From: Bathynomus jamesi
Taxonomy: Eukaryota > Arthropoda > Malacostraca > Isopoda > Cirolanidae
Direction: 5' to 3'
Length of the DNA: 64,000 bases
NCBI GenBank assembly: GCA_023014485.1
Contig: JAJOZX010003213.1
Coordinates: 467,001-531,000, forward strand
The position numbers and the translations under genes are program-made. Below are positions 11,626-21,940 of the stretch, piece after piece. Under the pieces are notes generated by a model. That model was not told the DNA's origin and made no database searches. It saw only the letters and a list, made by a program, of their open reading frames with translations. Position 1 is the stretch's first letter. Every line of letters begins with the position of its first letter.

Positions 11626-12203
11626 AATAATTAGGAACAGGAGCTCTGGGGCTAATGGTCAAGGATGAGTCTGTTGACGATTAATGCCACCTTGTGACAT
11701 GCCAGCGTGTGATATGCCAGCAATAAAAAAAATTAAAAAATTAGACTAACACGAACTTAGATGCAGCTCTAGCGCAAACTAATCTACTTTTTGTTATACT
11801 CTTCCTACTTTTTTTTTCCTTCTCCTCTCTTTACTCGCATGTCTGTAGTTTGCATGGTATGGCAGTGTTTGAATTAAGACTGTGTTTGCATGGTTTGTAA
11901 GCGTTCTTATTTTACTTCTTTTCATCTTTCATCCCTTTCCTATTCTCTTCGACTACTTTTTCCGACTTGTCGGCAGTGGCTGGCTGATGATGATGGTGAG
12001 TCTTTCTTTCTCTTTTTCTGAATGAATGTTAACCCACGAATGATAGGTTTTGCTACTTACTAAACCCCTTATTCTCTCCTTTTAATCCCCTACTCTCTTC
12101 TTTCTCTTGGGCTAACCTTAGAGTGGATCTTAGGGTCTTTGTTAGCCTTAGCTTCTGTAGATTTGTAGATCATTAATCACACCAATAATAACATTATCAA
12201 GAG
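11626..12203. other. LINE 3' region and unassigned sequence
   Basis: After the LINE stop the sequence contains short near-repeats (GTGACATGCCAGC and GTGATATGCCAGC) and an A-rich end near 11725-11750, probably the LINE 3' end. From there to 12203 it is T/C-rich sequence without a recognisable gene. Confidence 0.4.
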
Positions 12204-13474
12204 CACTGGTATGCAAATCAGAAAAAAAATTTCATTGTTTTTGTTTGAATAGGTTACTTTACATAATTCTGCAATGCTGATTTCAAAATTAACATCCATT
12301 TTGCTCCATCACGTCAGAAGTTTTCACAAATTGAAAAATAAAAAAATGTATTTTCATGCACTTGGATTATACTTAGTATAATTAGGATACTTGGATTTTA
12401 AACGTTTCAAACCCTGATCAAAGATCTATTTTAAGTAATTAATTTGTCAAATGAAGCACTAAAGCTGGTACAAGTATTCGGTTGAACATTTTTCTGAATT
12501 TTATGAGTTATATTCGAATAAATCTATGCCTTTTTGTTAGATTTGTATGCGTTTCATCGGAGGTCTCTCTTTTCAGTAACCAGCAGTAATCAGCCGCCAT
12601 GTTGACATTCCACCTTCCTTGATATCTCTTCTTCGTTGTCTTAATGTCCTGGTGAAATCTTTCTCCTTGTTCTTCGCTGACACTAAAAAGATTTTTGGGA
12701 AAGTAGTCCAAACGGGAATGTAAGAAGTGAACCTTCAAGCTCATGTTGCAACCCAACTTTTCAAATTTATTCAGCAGGTTTTCAACAGTCACTTTGAAAT
12801 TTGGATCCTTTTTGTTCCCCAAGAAGTTCTGAATAACATGTGTATTTGAAGCCAACCCATGCTTCTCTTTTAGCTTGGTTCATCGTTCCTTCAAACTGAT
12901 CATCTAATGTTAACTTCCTGATTTGAGGTCCCACAAAGACAATTTCTTTAACTTTCTCATAGGTGAGAGCTGGGAATTTGCTGCAAATGTACTTGAAGCA
13001 ATCACCATCCTTATGCAATGCCTTCACAAACTGCTTCATTAAGCCCAGGTTTATGTGGAGTGGAGGTAACAGCATTTTGTTAGCTCAACCAACTTCTCAT
13101 GAATGATAGTCTTCGAACCAGGTGTCAGACTGCCTCTGGGTGGACACAGCTTCTTCTTCCAATGCCGACTTCTCGCTCTGCTGTTCCAATCACACAAAAA
13201 ACGGCATTTTCGTGTAATCAGACTGCTAACCAAGCAGCATGCATAAAGCTTTCAGGTCTTCACATAAAATCCACTCATGCTCATACCGAACCTTTTCAAG
13301 AAGTTCAAGATTTTCATGTTTCTTTCAAGTGAACAGAATGAGCTATTGGAACAGAAACATATTGGTTACCATTGTGAAAGAGAACACCTTTGAGGCTTGT
13401 CTTGGAATCAATAAATAATCTCCAATCACTTGGTTGGTAGGCAGTTCCTAAGCTACATATTAGTCGCGCGGTTG

Positions 13475-14235
13475 CCAATCGCGCCTCTCTCTCGATGTAG
13501 GCGATAGGGTTACGCAAGGAGTTTCTTCAGTCTAATTAATACAGGCAATTCACTGTGCCAAATATATGAAGGGTTAAGCCTATCCTTTGGTTTTATTAGT
13601 TTTATTTTATTAGTGTTTCACTCAGAACTTGTAGGAAGATTAAATACATCTTCCTTGCCTACAGCAACGCTCGTAACTAGACAGCTCTGAGCTGAGCTAT
13701 ATAAATATTTTATGTATACTTTGTTTAGTTCAAAATAGGCCCCTTTCACCATAGGCCTATTTCGTAGGCCCACTTTACTTGATCTTAATTAATAGGCCTA
13801 CCACTCATACACTTACGCCTACTCCTTTTCAGACCTGGGCCTACTCAAAACTATATAATTTAGACCTACTTGAAGCCTAACCTCTCAAAGTAGGCCCTAC
13901 TGTTTAAATTCAAGGCTTATTCTAACTAAAAACATTTTGATACGAAAAAATACCTTTTGCTTGTTGTTATGTAGGCTCAGTGCCTACATATTTTGTTCTA
14001 TGTATGTGTGGCAATTTTCCCATTTCCAATCATTTGTCACCAATTCCGAGGCAATTTTATAGTTATTTAATACAATAAATTAATAATTTGTATTTAATTA
14101 TTATGAAATAAAGGCACCATATATGAAACCATATTGTAGGTGTGTTTAGGCCTGAGTTTACATTAGGCCTTGTTGTGAACTGTAATGTAAAGTGTATGAC
14201 AGGCATGTATAGTTTTTCTATAATCATCTTCTGCA
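13475..14235. mobile_element. Repeat X, copy 1 (unclassified, interrupts copy D)
   Basis: About 760 bp absent from other CACTA copies but matching 23340-23975 over most of its length: CGATGTAGG start, AATTAATACAGGCAAT, a CCTTCCTTGC block, TTTTGATACGAA, GTTATTTAAT..AATAAATTAATAATTTG and ATGTATAGTTTTTC at the end. It has an AATAAA-like signal and no open frame. Size and signal would fit a solo LTR, but I do not see clean TG..CA ends or a target duplication, so I leave it unclassified. Confidence 0.7.
13735..13915. repeat. TAGGCCTA-rich segment
   Basis: About 180 bp with around ten variants of TAGGCCT or its complement (for example CATAGGCCTATTTCGTAGG), present in repeat X copy 1 but not in copy 2. 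Probably an expansion or insertion within repeat X. Confidence 0.55.
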
Positions 14236-14565
14236 TTACCAGCATCAGATTCAGAGTCTGACATGAATCTATCAAGAGTTTGTGGTGGGGAAAGAATAGG
14301 CACATTGGGTCCATGTAGATTCTCAGTGCAGATGGAAGATCAGGATAAGAAATGTTCTGCTTATTTCTTGTGTTGTAACCTTCTACGTGGCACGAACAGA
14401 AATAAGTCATCTCCATGGTTCTTGGCTTCACGCCAGATCATAAGAATTCCAAAATGCATGGACTTTTCTTTCCTTGACTCCACTGTCTCAAGGATTCAAC
14501 ACAATAACGCAAACTTTGTGAGGAGCCCATGACTTGTCTCGGTCTCCGAGTTTCATTCCAAAGTG

Positions 14566-14568
14566 GGC

Positions 14569-14607
<39 letters not shown>

Positions 14608-14608
14608 T
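14566..14608. repeat. (TAA)n microsatellite
   Basis: A run of about 12 TAA units at the junction between truncated CACTA copy D and the second LINE. Confidence 0.9.
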
Positions 14609-15925
14609 AAAAATAAACAATAACATATAATATACAGGAATATACACGGGCGTATATAAAAAATTATATAAAATTATATGGCTATTTGCAAAAAACCCTA
14701 CCTGATGGGCAAAAATGGATATAATTTTTGGATTCAGCATACCAAAATTACATACTATAAAACATCATTACAACACATTCTACACTCTGCCCCAACAGCC
14801 TTAGACACACTTACAGAAATTACAAGAAAGCTGATCGGGAACAGTTCAAAATACAGACTGAGGAACAATTCACCACATTAAACAGCACACCCATCATAAA
14901 CATCAATACAACACTCAAGACATTTAATCAGATCATCAATAATGCAAACAAATACATACCCAAGGGCAACATTAGTAAATACAACCCAAATTACACTAGA
15001 GAAATAGCCCACCTCATAAGGCAACGTAACAACCTCAAATATAACACACAAACCCCACACACAGAAGCCATAAAACAGCAGATACAACAGCTCAACACAG
15101 AAATAAACAACAAACTCAAAGAAAAACAAACAGAAACATTCAGGGAATTCATAACAACACTAAACCACTCCACAGATACATCCAGGCTATACAAGACTAT
15201 AAACAGCATTACCCACTCTAACAGCGGCATTCACACCTCACACGCGGCTATCTGTCGCAGCCAAAATAATATCACAACATACACACAACAAGCTGCTAAC
15301 ATTCTAGTTAATCACTACGCAAAGCTAAGTCACTTAAACAGAGACAACAACCAGAAACACGCAGACAGACAAACAGCCAGACAGAAGAAAACCTACAGAC
15401 TCGACACGACCATTACACCCTTCAGTATAGACCAGACCACCAAGATCATCAAAAACATTAAGAATTCGAAGGCTACTGGACCAGACAACATATCTAACAT
15501 ACACCTTAAACCGTGGCCGGACAGATGACCGACGGACATTTGGCCGATGGACATTTGACCGACGGACATTTGACCGAACGGACATTGAGCCGACGGCTGT
15601 TTCGCCGAACGGACGATTCGCCGAACGGACGATTCGCTGAATGGACTGTCATTAATAAAAAAAACAAATATAATTTAAATACGAAAATTAGTTGTTAACT
15701 TTTATAATTTAAGTCTTGCGTTTGTGCCTTTATAGTTTAAGCTATTCTGAAACGTTTGTTCGTTTGTTGCCTTTTTTAAATCTTAGTAACTTATGTCTTA
15801 GGTTTTCGCACTTAAAATTGCAGTCATCCTGGAACTTTTACATTGTTCACTGTTCAGTAACCCACAATGCCTCTTCAATTTATTGATTCAGAGAAAGGCC
15901 ATAAAAAGTTACTACACCCTTCACA

Positions 15926-16004
15926 ATTGGTTAGGTTAAGTCATGATATTTTCGTTAGTTTACTGTTAAAACATACGAAAATATCACGACTTAACCTAAC
16001 CAAT
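15926..16004. repeat. Hairpin inside the long-TIR element
   Basis: Arms of about 31 bp (ATTGGTTAGGTTAAGTCATG and its near-complement) around a loop of about 17 bp. One arm is repeated, minus 5 bp, at 1045-1080. Confidence 0.75.
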
Positions 16005-16039
16005 CGTCATTTTTTTAAATAATATTAGTAATAGTTTCT

Positions 16040-16175
16040 CTAGACAAATTGTATCTGTAGACAAATTATTGTAGTTAAATTGTATCTGTAGACTAATTGT
16101 TGTAGATAAATTGTTGTAGACAAATTGCTGTAGATGAATTGTATCTTTAGACAAATTGTCGTAGACAAATTCGCC
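16040..16175. repeat. 18-bp minisatellite
   Basis: Degenerate units of the form GTAGACAAATTGT, seven or so, within the long-TIR element. Confidence 0.7.
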
Positions 16176-16234
16176 GGACACCGTCCGTCAAAGTCTAAAA
16201 CGAAAGTTTTAAATTATACAATATACACCGAGAA

Positions 16235-16235
<1 letters not shown>

Positions 16236-16289
<54 letters not shown>
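16236..16289. repeat. (TA)n microsatellite
   Basis: Uninterrupted alternating TA of about 54 bp inside the long-TIR element. Confidence 0.95.
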
Positions 16290-16294
<5 letters not shown>

Positions 16295-17199
16295 AAAACA
16301 TTTTATATAGTATTATCGATATAAATTTATTTTAAAAAGGTATCTATGTTTTTACGTCAAGCATCTATAACTGTCAATTTAACATAATTTAATATTTTAA
16401 CAAAATAATTCAATAACATTTAATAACCTTTAATAACATGTGTGTGTATTTTGTCATAGAAATATTAATGACAGTCCATTCGGCGAATCGTCCGTTCGGC
16501 GAAACAGCCGTCGGCGAATCGTCCGTTCGGCGAAACGTCCGTCGGCAAAATGTCTGTCGGCAAAACGTCCGTCGGCGAATCGACCGGGTACCACCTTAAA
16601 CACTTGGGCCCACAAGGAATACTAGCTCTCACAAATATCAGCACATATTCATACCAACACTGTATTATTCCTGACATATGGAAACAAGGTAAAATTATTA
16701 CACTACTCAAACCAAACAAAAATCCAACAGAATCAGCTTCCTATAGACCCATTACTTTAATATGCACACCTTCCAAAGTAACAGAAAGACTAATCTTACA
16801 AATCACCAACCCACACATTCCACTATCGCCTACTCAACATGGATTCAGACCTCACCACTCAACCACGACATTACTCACTAACCTCACGCAGCACATCATG
16901 GATGGCATCAACTCCAGACGACCAGCTCAACGTACACTATTAACAACAATAGACGTTAGTAAAGCATTTGATGCTATCCCACGCTTCCCTCTCATAAACA
17001 AAATACTCAACACAAACATGCACAATAACACCAAAAGGTGGCTGAGCAACTATTTTTCAGGAAGATAATCACATGTCACATTTAATGGCAAGTCATCCAA
17101 AAACAAGCTTTTTCCGAACGGGGTCCCTCAAGGCTCTGTTCTCTCACCAACACTCTTCAACTTATACATGCATGACATTCCAAGTTGAAGTTGAAGTTC

Positions 17200-17426
17200 C
17201 AGAGCTGGGCACTTGCGGTTTTTTTTGCGGTACTGCGGTACTACCGTGTTGGTCGGTACCGCGGAAAGTACCGCGGGAAATTTGAATGCGGTAGCGGTAC
17301 TGCTGTACTTTCAGCGATCCTTTGCGGTACTGCGTTATGCGGTACCGGTTTGGTAGTGCGGTAGTAGTACCGCAGTACCGCAGTACCGCAAAAAAACGCG
17401 CAAAAAAACGCAAGTGCCCAGCTCTG
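17200..17426. mobile_element. hAT-like MITE rich in CGGTACCG palindromes (227 bp)
   Basis: Terminal inverted repeat CAGAGCTGGGCACTTGCG at both ends, interrupting the LINE RT just before the YADD box. The interior is made of GCGGTACTGCGGTACC units that are self-complementary. I do not see a matching 8-bp duplication, so the superfamily is inferred only from the CAGAG terminus. Confidence 0.75.
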
Positions 17427-18588
17427 AATTTATTTCCAACACCCATAGATAACAAGCTTACCTTATCATCATATGCAGATGACATCACTCTAACATCCAC
17501 CCACAACAACATCGACACCGTTACAAATAATCTACAAACATACATAAAGAGTATACAAGACTGGCTCACACACAATAAACTCAAAGTAGCGCCCACAAAA
17601 TCAACCATCACCTTGCTTACAAGCAACACAAAAGAACACCAGGTAATTCCACAGCTTACACTAAACAACATCAACATTCCACACACTCACAGGACCAAAA
17701 TACTTTTGCGAACCACATTCAGGACATTAAAAACAAATGTACGTCAAGACTTAACACGCTTAGGGTACTAACAGGCACAAACTTTGGACACCAGCAGGAA
17801 CCAACATCACTCATATACAAACAATATATTCGCTCAGTTATGGACTATGCTAGCCCACGCTGGGCACCCATTATCTCAAACACACACATAAACACCTTAC
17901 AGACAATACAAAACAACGCACTTCGTATTATTACAGGATGCACTCAAATAACACCAATAGAACACCTGCACACAGAAACAAAAATACTGAAAGTTAGGGA
18001 ACATTTAGACATGAGGGGAACGCAATTCATGGCAGCAGCGACAACTAATCCACAACACCCTTGCCACTACATGTACAATCATGCACCAACATCTCGCACC
18101 ATTAAGGTAACACCAGAGAGACATTATAACCAAATACTCCATTCCATACCACGCCCCACAGACATCACACAGTACAGAAAACACATACACACACACCTAA
18201 CCCACAAAGCACTGGCACGACTCGGTCCGAATGCGGTCCTAGGTGCGAAGCCGCCACCCATTAATAGGTCAGAGATCAGCCTGAGCAGATCGGATCGAGT
18301 TAACTTAGCACGATTCCGCTGTGGACATCACCCCAACTTACGGACATATAAACACAGACTAGACAACTCCATAGACGACACCTGCCACCTGTGCCAGAAC
18401 ACACCACAAACAATTGAACACATTATGACAGACTGTACCGCTCTAGCACAACAACGAACACAACACAACATCACTAGTGCGCTGAACCTCTGGTCCACTT
18501 CGGAGAGGGCGATCGGTTACCTGCGTGCCGCCGGCTTGCTCGATCAGGGTGGGCTGATCGGCTAAACAACAACAACAACAACAACTAT

Positions 18589-18760
18589 AAAACAGCTATG
18601 AATGTTAAAACAACAGAAACCTTGCAGACCAGTAAAATAGTAATAATACTAATCATTCCTTAACTATAGTTACTCAAATGATAATCAGCCAAACACCTAC
18701 TAAAACAATAGCATTAGTAGTGTGGTTGCAAAAAAGGAGGGAGATGTGGGTTAGGTGGGG
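18589..18760. other. No gene seen
   Basis: AT-rich sequence directly after the LINE tail. No recognisable element or frame. Confidence 0.5.
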
Positions 18761-18890
18761 GTGATGCATTTAGGGAAAAAGGTAATTGGGGGATGCATTT
18801 ACAGAGGGAGGATAATTGGGGAATGCATTTAGAGAAGGGGGTAATTGGGGGATGCATTTAAAAAAGGGGTAATTGCGGGATGCAGGGAGG
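18761..18890. repeat. About 30-bp G-rich minisatellite
   Basis: Four to five units with the core GGTAATTGGGGGATGCATTT, separated by variable purine runs. Confidence 0.75.
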
Positions 18891-18921
18891 GAGGGAGTGG
18901 CCCAAAAAAGTAGAATATTGA

Positions 18922-19127
18922 ATAAGACTAAGACTAAGTTCTCTGAAGAGAGCAAGGCTCGAAGGAGAAACAAAGATATTCTCTTACTGTAGTTTACTGC
19001 TAAAATGTTACAGGTAATGCTCAGCCTCTAAGTTAGATCAGACAATCAGAATGAAAATTTGAAAAATTATGAGATTATATTCACAAATTTTGTGGACATC
19101 ATTATTATTTAATGTTGACTTGTTTTG
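18922..19127 (-). repeat. Partial 3' LTR of the Gypsy element
   Basis: Matches 21743-21938 from ATAAGACTAAGTTCTCTGAA to GACTTGTTTTG. The left half of the LTR (TGTTAACC side) is missing. Confidence 0.85.
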
Positions 19128-19360
19128 TTTTTCATTCTCAATAGGCTGCATTATTTTGCAAAATATTTGAAGATAAGGTAAACATCTCTCTTGAAATTAC
19201 TTTTCTCTGTAATAAGAGTACGATCTGACTCTAATAATTTTCCTTGACCGTTTACTACTCTTGCTAGGAAACATCTTCTCATAAGGTGCTACTGTTATAT
19301 GCTCTATCGGGCATATGAAAAATTGTGAATCTGACTCTGGTTCGGTGATTCAAATTTGCC

Positions 19361-20014
19361 TTATTGGCTGTAAAATCGTTTCAGTTGGATTTCGAACCTT
19401 AACTGCTGAGTTAACTGAAACTGGGTGACTGGAAACTGACTGAATGGAAACTGACTGACTGGAAACTGTGTTGATCCTACTGGATTCAACAACTGGAACT
19501 GATTACTCTGGGGGCTGATTTCTGGGGCGGTTGTCCCTCTGGATGCAACCGACTGACTTGAACTGCTATAAACTGGAGTGGGTTTCCTATTTTTTTCGGA
19601 AATCCGAACTGAACTGATTCTGTTACCATTAAGCTGTCTATTATTCTCATGGAGAGGGTGTGTCCTATTTCTACACTTAACTAATTTTCCGGCTGGGTAA
19701 ATTTCCCATTGATTCCAGTTGAAGAAATCCATACCTAGTAAGATATCTGTCTGAAAGGTGGAGAATGCGTCCACAATACAACATTTTGCGGGATATACCG
19801 CGTTACCAACTTCTAAATATAATTCGATTTCTCCATATGTAGGTATGAGTGTGCCTGTAACCCCTCTGAATTGGCAGGAAGGTGCCTTAATTTCATATTT
19901 ATAATCTGCACTCTCTAGTAACTCATCTGCACATTGTTTCTTAATTAATGTCGCATGTGCTCCTGTATCTAGGAGAGCGGTTAAATCTCGGTTATCTGTG
20001 CTGCAATTTATCAT
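19361..20014 (-). pseudogene. Gypsy retrotransposon aspartic protease region
   Basis: Open minus-strand frame of 217 residues. It contains the retropepsin active site LLDTGAHATLI (Asp near residue 16) and the later hydrophobic ILLGMDFF block (about residues 91-98). In Gypsy elements this protease cleaves the Gag-Pol polyprotein. The C-terminal 60 residues turn into a low-complexity QFPVSQFPFSQFPVTQF stretch, where an RT domain would be expected. That tail on the plus strand resembles the GACTTGAA-type minisatellites of the 36.5-64 kb array. Upstream (higher coordinates) lies gag. Confidence 0.8.
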
Positions 20015-20429
20015 TAAATCTAGTAGGTTCGCACCTATAATCCTGATAGGTTTATGTGTGTATTTGGGTTTATTATTGCTATTTAGGAGGGAGGAGACTG
20101 AACTGCTGCCTCCAAAGTGGGATCTAAAAAAGAACTTGAACTGACTTCTGTGGGAGGACCTGAGTCATATGCTACGGGATCACCATACACTGGAGGGTCT
20201 TCTTGGAAAGTGTACTCTGGGGGAAACTGAGTCTTCTACTTACCGAACCATCTGACCTTGCTGATTATATTGGGGTCTGGACATCGGGTAATAGTGTGGT
20301 TGACCGTGTGGTCGTGATCTGTTTGGTGGGTGGTTCTGTTGAGGTAGGGAACTAACTGTTTTCTAAGAATTGGAGGGCTTTTGAGAACGTTGGTGATTTG
20401 ATCTCTGGAAGTGGGGCCTCTACCCTACA

Positions 20430-21000
20430 GGCGCTTTGTCAGCACATTTTTGTCGGTCACCACGGCGATGACCATGTTCATGACAGTGGGAGCAATAAGG
20501 GGGATAATTGCACTGACTCATCATGTGCCCAAAACTATTGCAATTAAAACTGTGGAGGAGGGCGTGCATTTTGGGTTTGTGGGGCTTCTTTCAGAGGTGT
20601 GTTCCCTGCATCGACCTAGATTTATAGGGTTGTTGTTGTTGCTGCTGCTGCTGCTGCTGCTGGATGTAGTGTATGGGGGTCTCTCTACCCTTCCTGTAGT
20701 TCTGCCTCGCTAAGTCTGGGTAATGTTCCCTTGTTTTATTTATGGCTACACTTACTGGTTTGTCACTATTTAGACACTCTTGAAATATCTTTCTAGGTGC
20801 TACGGGTAGGTTTTGGTAAAAGGATGCTGGTACTATTAGGTTTCTTTGCTTTGAAGTGAATGTAATGTCGCATGCATTTTATGCGGCTCGGAGTGCTTCT
20901 CCTACGAGTTTGTGTGTTCGTGTAATAAAATTATTTAAATCTTCATGTTCTTCTTTCTTCCATTTAGCTTGGAAGACAGCTTCTAATGTGGCCAAAGGTT
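20430..21000 (-). pseudogene. Gypsy gag fragment with zinc knuckles
   Basis: Minus-strand coding remains upstream of the protease. A CCHC-like knuckle FNCNSFGHMMSQC at about 20545-20505 has its first Cys changed to Ser, and a second, CSHCHEHGHRRGDRQKC, follows. A polyglutamine run encoded by CAG/CAA repeats (20631-20663) precedes them. No continuous frame remains further upstream. Knuckle-bearing Gag binds RNA in active elements. Confidence 0.65.
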
Positions 21001-21480
21001 GGATGGGACGTATGTAACTGTATCATGGGCATGCCCCTCTTTAAGGCGAATAAACCTTTTAGCTTCCCTAATCTTTATGTCATCATCTGTGGTTTTCGTG
21101 TAAGAAATGCTGTTCTAGACTCAATCCAAGGTCTTACGCGCGGTTCAACGAAGTTATTATCTATGGTTCCCTTACAAATTAGGAGAGTATGGAGAAGGTT
21201 TACAAGTCTACCTAAGTTAATGTATGCTGGGGAAGCGGTTTGAGAGATGTTGGCTACTGCTTGATCTGAAGTTTGCGTGTTTGGAAATATGTTTGAAGGG
21301 CGCGGGGTCTGTACTTAACAAGATTCCTACGGCGAAATCCTTGAAGACGTGTTCTGAAGACGTGTCTTGCTGGCCACTTGTTCCTGGACGAAGAATGGGC
21401 TTGGAGAACTTGGAGTCGTGACACGCCGGTCAACTGAATGTTGGTTCTAGTTCCAGTGTCGAGAAGACTGGAAGAATCCT

Positions 21481-21497
21481 GGTTACAGAGGTCGCCA
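21481..21497 (-). other. Gypsy primer binding site
   Basis: On the minus strand TGGCGACCTCTGTAACC starts two bases inside the 5' LTR end. The TGGCGACC start resembles the arginine-tRNA-type sites of insect Gypsy elements; this is inferred. Confidence 0.6.
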
Positions 21498-21499
21498 GT

Positions 21500-21940
21500 T
21501 GTTAACCCCTCCGTCTATGGCTTTAGGCGTTTCGAAGTTGACGGGGGTTCTGGTTAAGTGGCAGCAACGGATTTGTTACTCTGGAGTATCTGGTACCGTA
21601 TAAGGATTCGCAGAAGTTTCTCTTATACTACTCTCCGATTTCTTCTCGTAGTGGATCGGAGGATTCTGTGGAGCTTACTCAACTCTCTGAAGGTTCCCCG
21701 ATTCTTCTTGTAACGTATCGGGCAATTATTTTTCTCTATATAAGACTAAGTTCTCTGAAGAGAGCAAGGCTCGAAGGAGAAGACAGATATTCTCTTACTG
21801 TAGTTTACTGGTAAAATGTTACAGGTAATGCTCAGCCTCTAAGTTAGATCAGACAATCAGAATGAAAATTTGAAAAATTATGAGATTATATTCACAAATT
21901 TTGTGGACATCATTATTATTTAATGTTGACTTGTTTTGCA
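21500..21940 (-). repeat. 5' LTR of the Gypsy element (441 bp)
   Basis: Plus strand runs from TGTTAACCCCTCCG to TTGTTTTGCA, that is TG...CA ends. The first 70 bp resemble the start of the first LTR of the 36.5-kb array. Confidence 0.8.

Larger units (their letters stand above)
3300..11760 (+). mobile_element. CR1-like LINE interrupted by three elements
   Basis: One plus-strand LINE spread over 8.4 kb because a hAT MITE (3870-4087), CACTA copy B (5056-6425) and CACTA copy C (7116-10114) sit inside it. Removing each insert with one copy of its target duplication restores the reading order: SGNH ORF1, endonuclease, then RT with FADDTKIGG. Part of the RT fingers between LTKIFNRDLI and SSQHGF is deleted. 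The 5' and 3' limits are approximate; the tail near 11700-11750 is A/T-rich. Confidence 0.8.
12204..14568 (-). mobile_element. CACTA-like transposon, copy D (right end missing)
   Basis: Begins CACTGGTATGCAAATCAG at 12204, with the subterminal AATGCTGATTTCAAAAT motif about 70 bp further in. The transposase reads leftward from about 14568 to 12508 but is interrupted by repeat X at about 13475-14235. The right part stops at a (TAA)n run at 14568, and I find no matching CACTG end or TWA duplication, so the copy is truncated. The three bases before the left end are GAG, not TWA. Confidence 0.65.
12508..14568 (-). pseudogene. CACTA-like transposase, heavily broken (copy D)
   Basis: The N-terminal part (14568-14236) retains HFGMKLGDRDKSWAPHK and the acidic linker, with stops. 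After repeat X, from 13475, come AYQPSDWRLFIDSKTSLKG, HNGNQYVSVPIAHS, FLCDWNSRARSRHWKKK, LLPPLHINLGLMKQFVKAL, a VFVGPQIRKL block, FLHSRLDYFPKNLFSVSEE and GERFHQDIK, ending near 12508. At least three frameshifts separate these blocks. The order and spacing are as in copy C, so this began as a full-length gene. Confidence 0.75.
15511..16591. mobile_element. Long-TIR element with CCGACGGAC subrepeats (1081 bp)
   Basis: Inserted in the type II LINE with a 9-bp duplication CACCTTAAA (15502-15510 and 16592-16600). Terminal inverted repeats of about 130-146 bp (15511-15656 and 16463-16591) are built from variants of GACGGACATTTGNCCGA and ACGATTCGCCGAACGG. No transposase frame is present. A 9-bp duplication with long TIRs fits Mutator-like or foldback elements, but the terminal bases are not diagnostic. 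Inside are a 79-bp hairpin, an 18-bp minisatellite and (TA)n. Confidence 0.85.
14680..18565 (+). pseudogene. LINE type II ORF2 (reverse transcriptase and CCHC end), split
   Basis: Piece 1 (14680-15510) is the linker ending NSKATGPDNISNIHLK. Piece 2 (16600-17180) has KIITLLKPNKNP, SYRPITLICTPSK, QHGFRPHHSTTT, TIDVSKAFDAIPR and PNGVPQGSVLSPTLFNLYM. Piece 3 (17430-18565) has LSSYADDITLT (the YADD catalytic box), the thumb with GCTQITPIEHL, and a C-terminal CHLCQNTPQTIEHIMTDC zinc motif before ending LLDQGGLIG. This architecture fits the Jockey/R1/I broad group; a finer clade would need a tree. Stop codons at about 17066 and 17769 and the two inserts show it is inactive. Confidence 0.8.
14609..18588 (+). 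mobile_element. LINE type II, (CAA)n-tailed, twice interrupted
   Basis: 5'-truncated non-LTR element. It starts inside the endonuclease/linker region near 14640 and ends in a (CAA)n tail at 18567-18588 after the stop in CTGATCGGCTAA. It is interrupted by a 1.08-kb long-TIR element (15511-16591) and a 227-bp MITE (17200-17426). A near-identical 3' piece lies at 24001-24452. The C-rich codon use, with many ACA and CAC codons, is unlike the CR1 LINEs nearby. Confidence 0.85.
18922..21940 (-). mobile_element. Gypsy LTR retrotransposon, deleted
   Basis: The 5' LTR at 21500-21940 and a partial 3' LTR at 18922-19127 share about 200 nearly identical bp in direct orientation. A primer-binding-site-like TGGCGACCTCTGTAACC (minus strand, 21497-21481) follows the 5' LTR by two bases. 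Between the LTRs the minus strand has gag zinc knuckles and protease but no reverse transcriptase, RNase H or integrase, so most of pol is deleted. The left LTR has lost its outer half. Confidence 0.8.

Noticed and set aside
13475..14235. Repeat X as a definite solo LTR
   Set aside because: AATAAA-like signal and size fit, but there are no clear TG..CA ends or target duplication.
12204..14568. A complete fifth CACTA element (D) with both ends
   Set aside because: No right CACTG end or TWA duplication could be found; the left flank is GAG.
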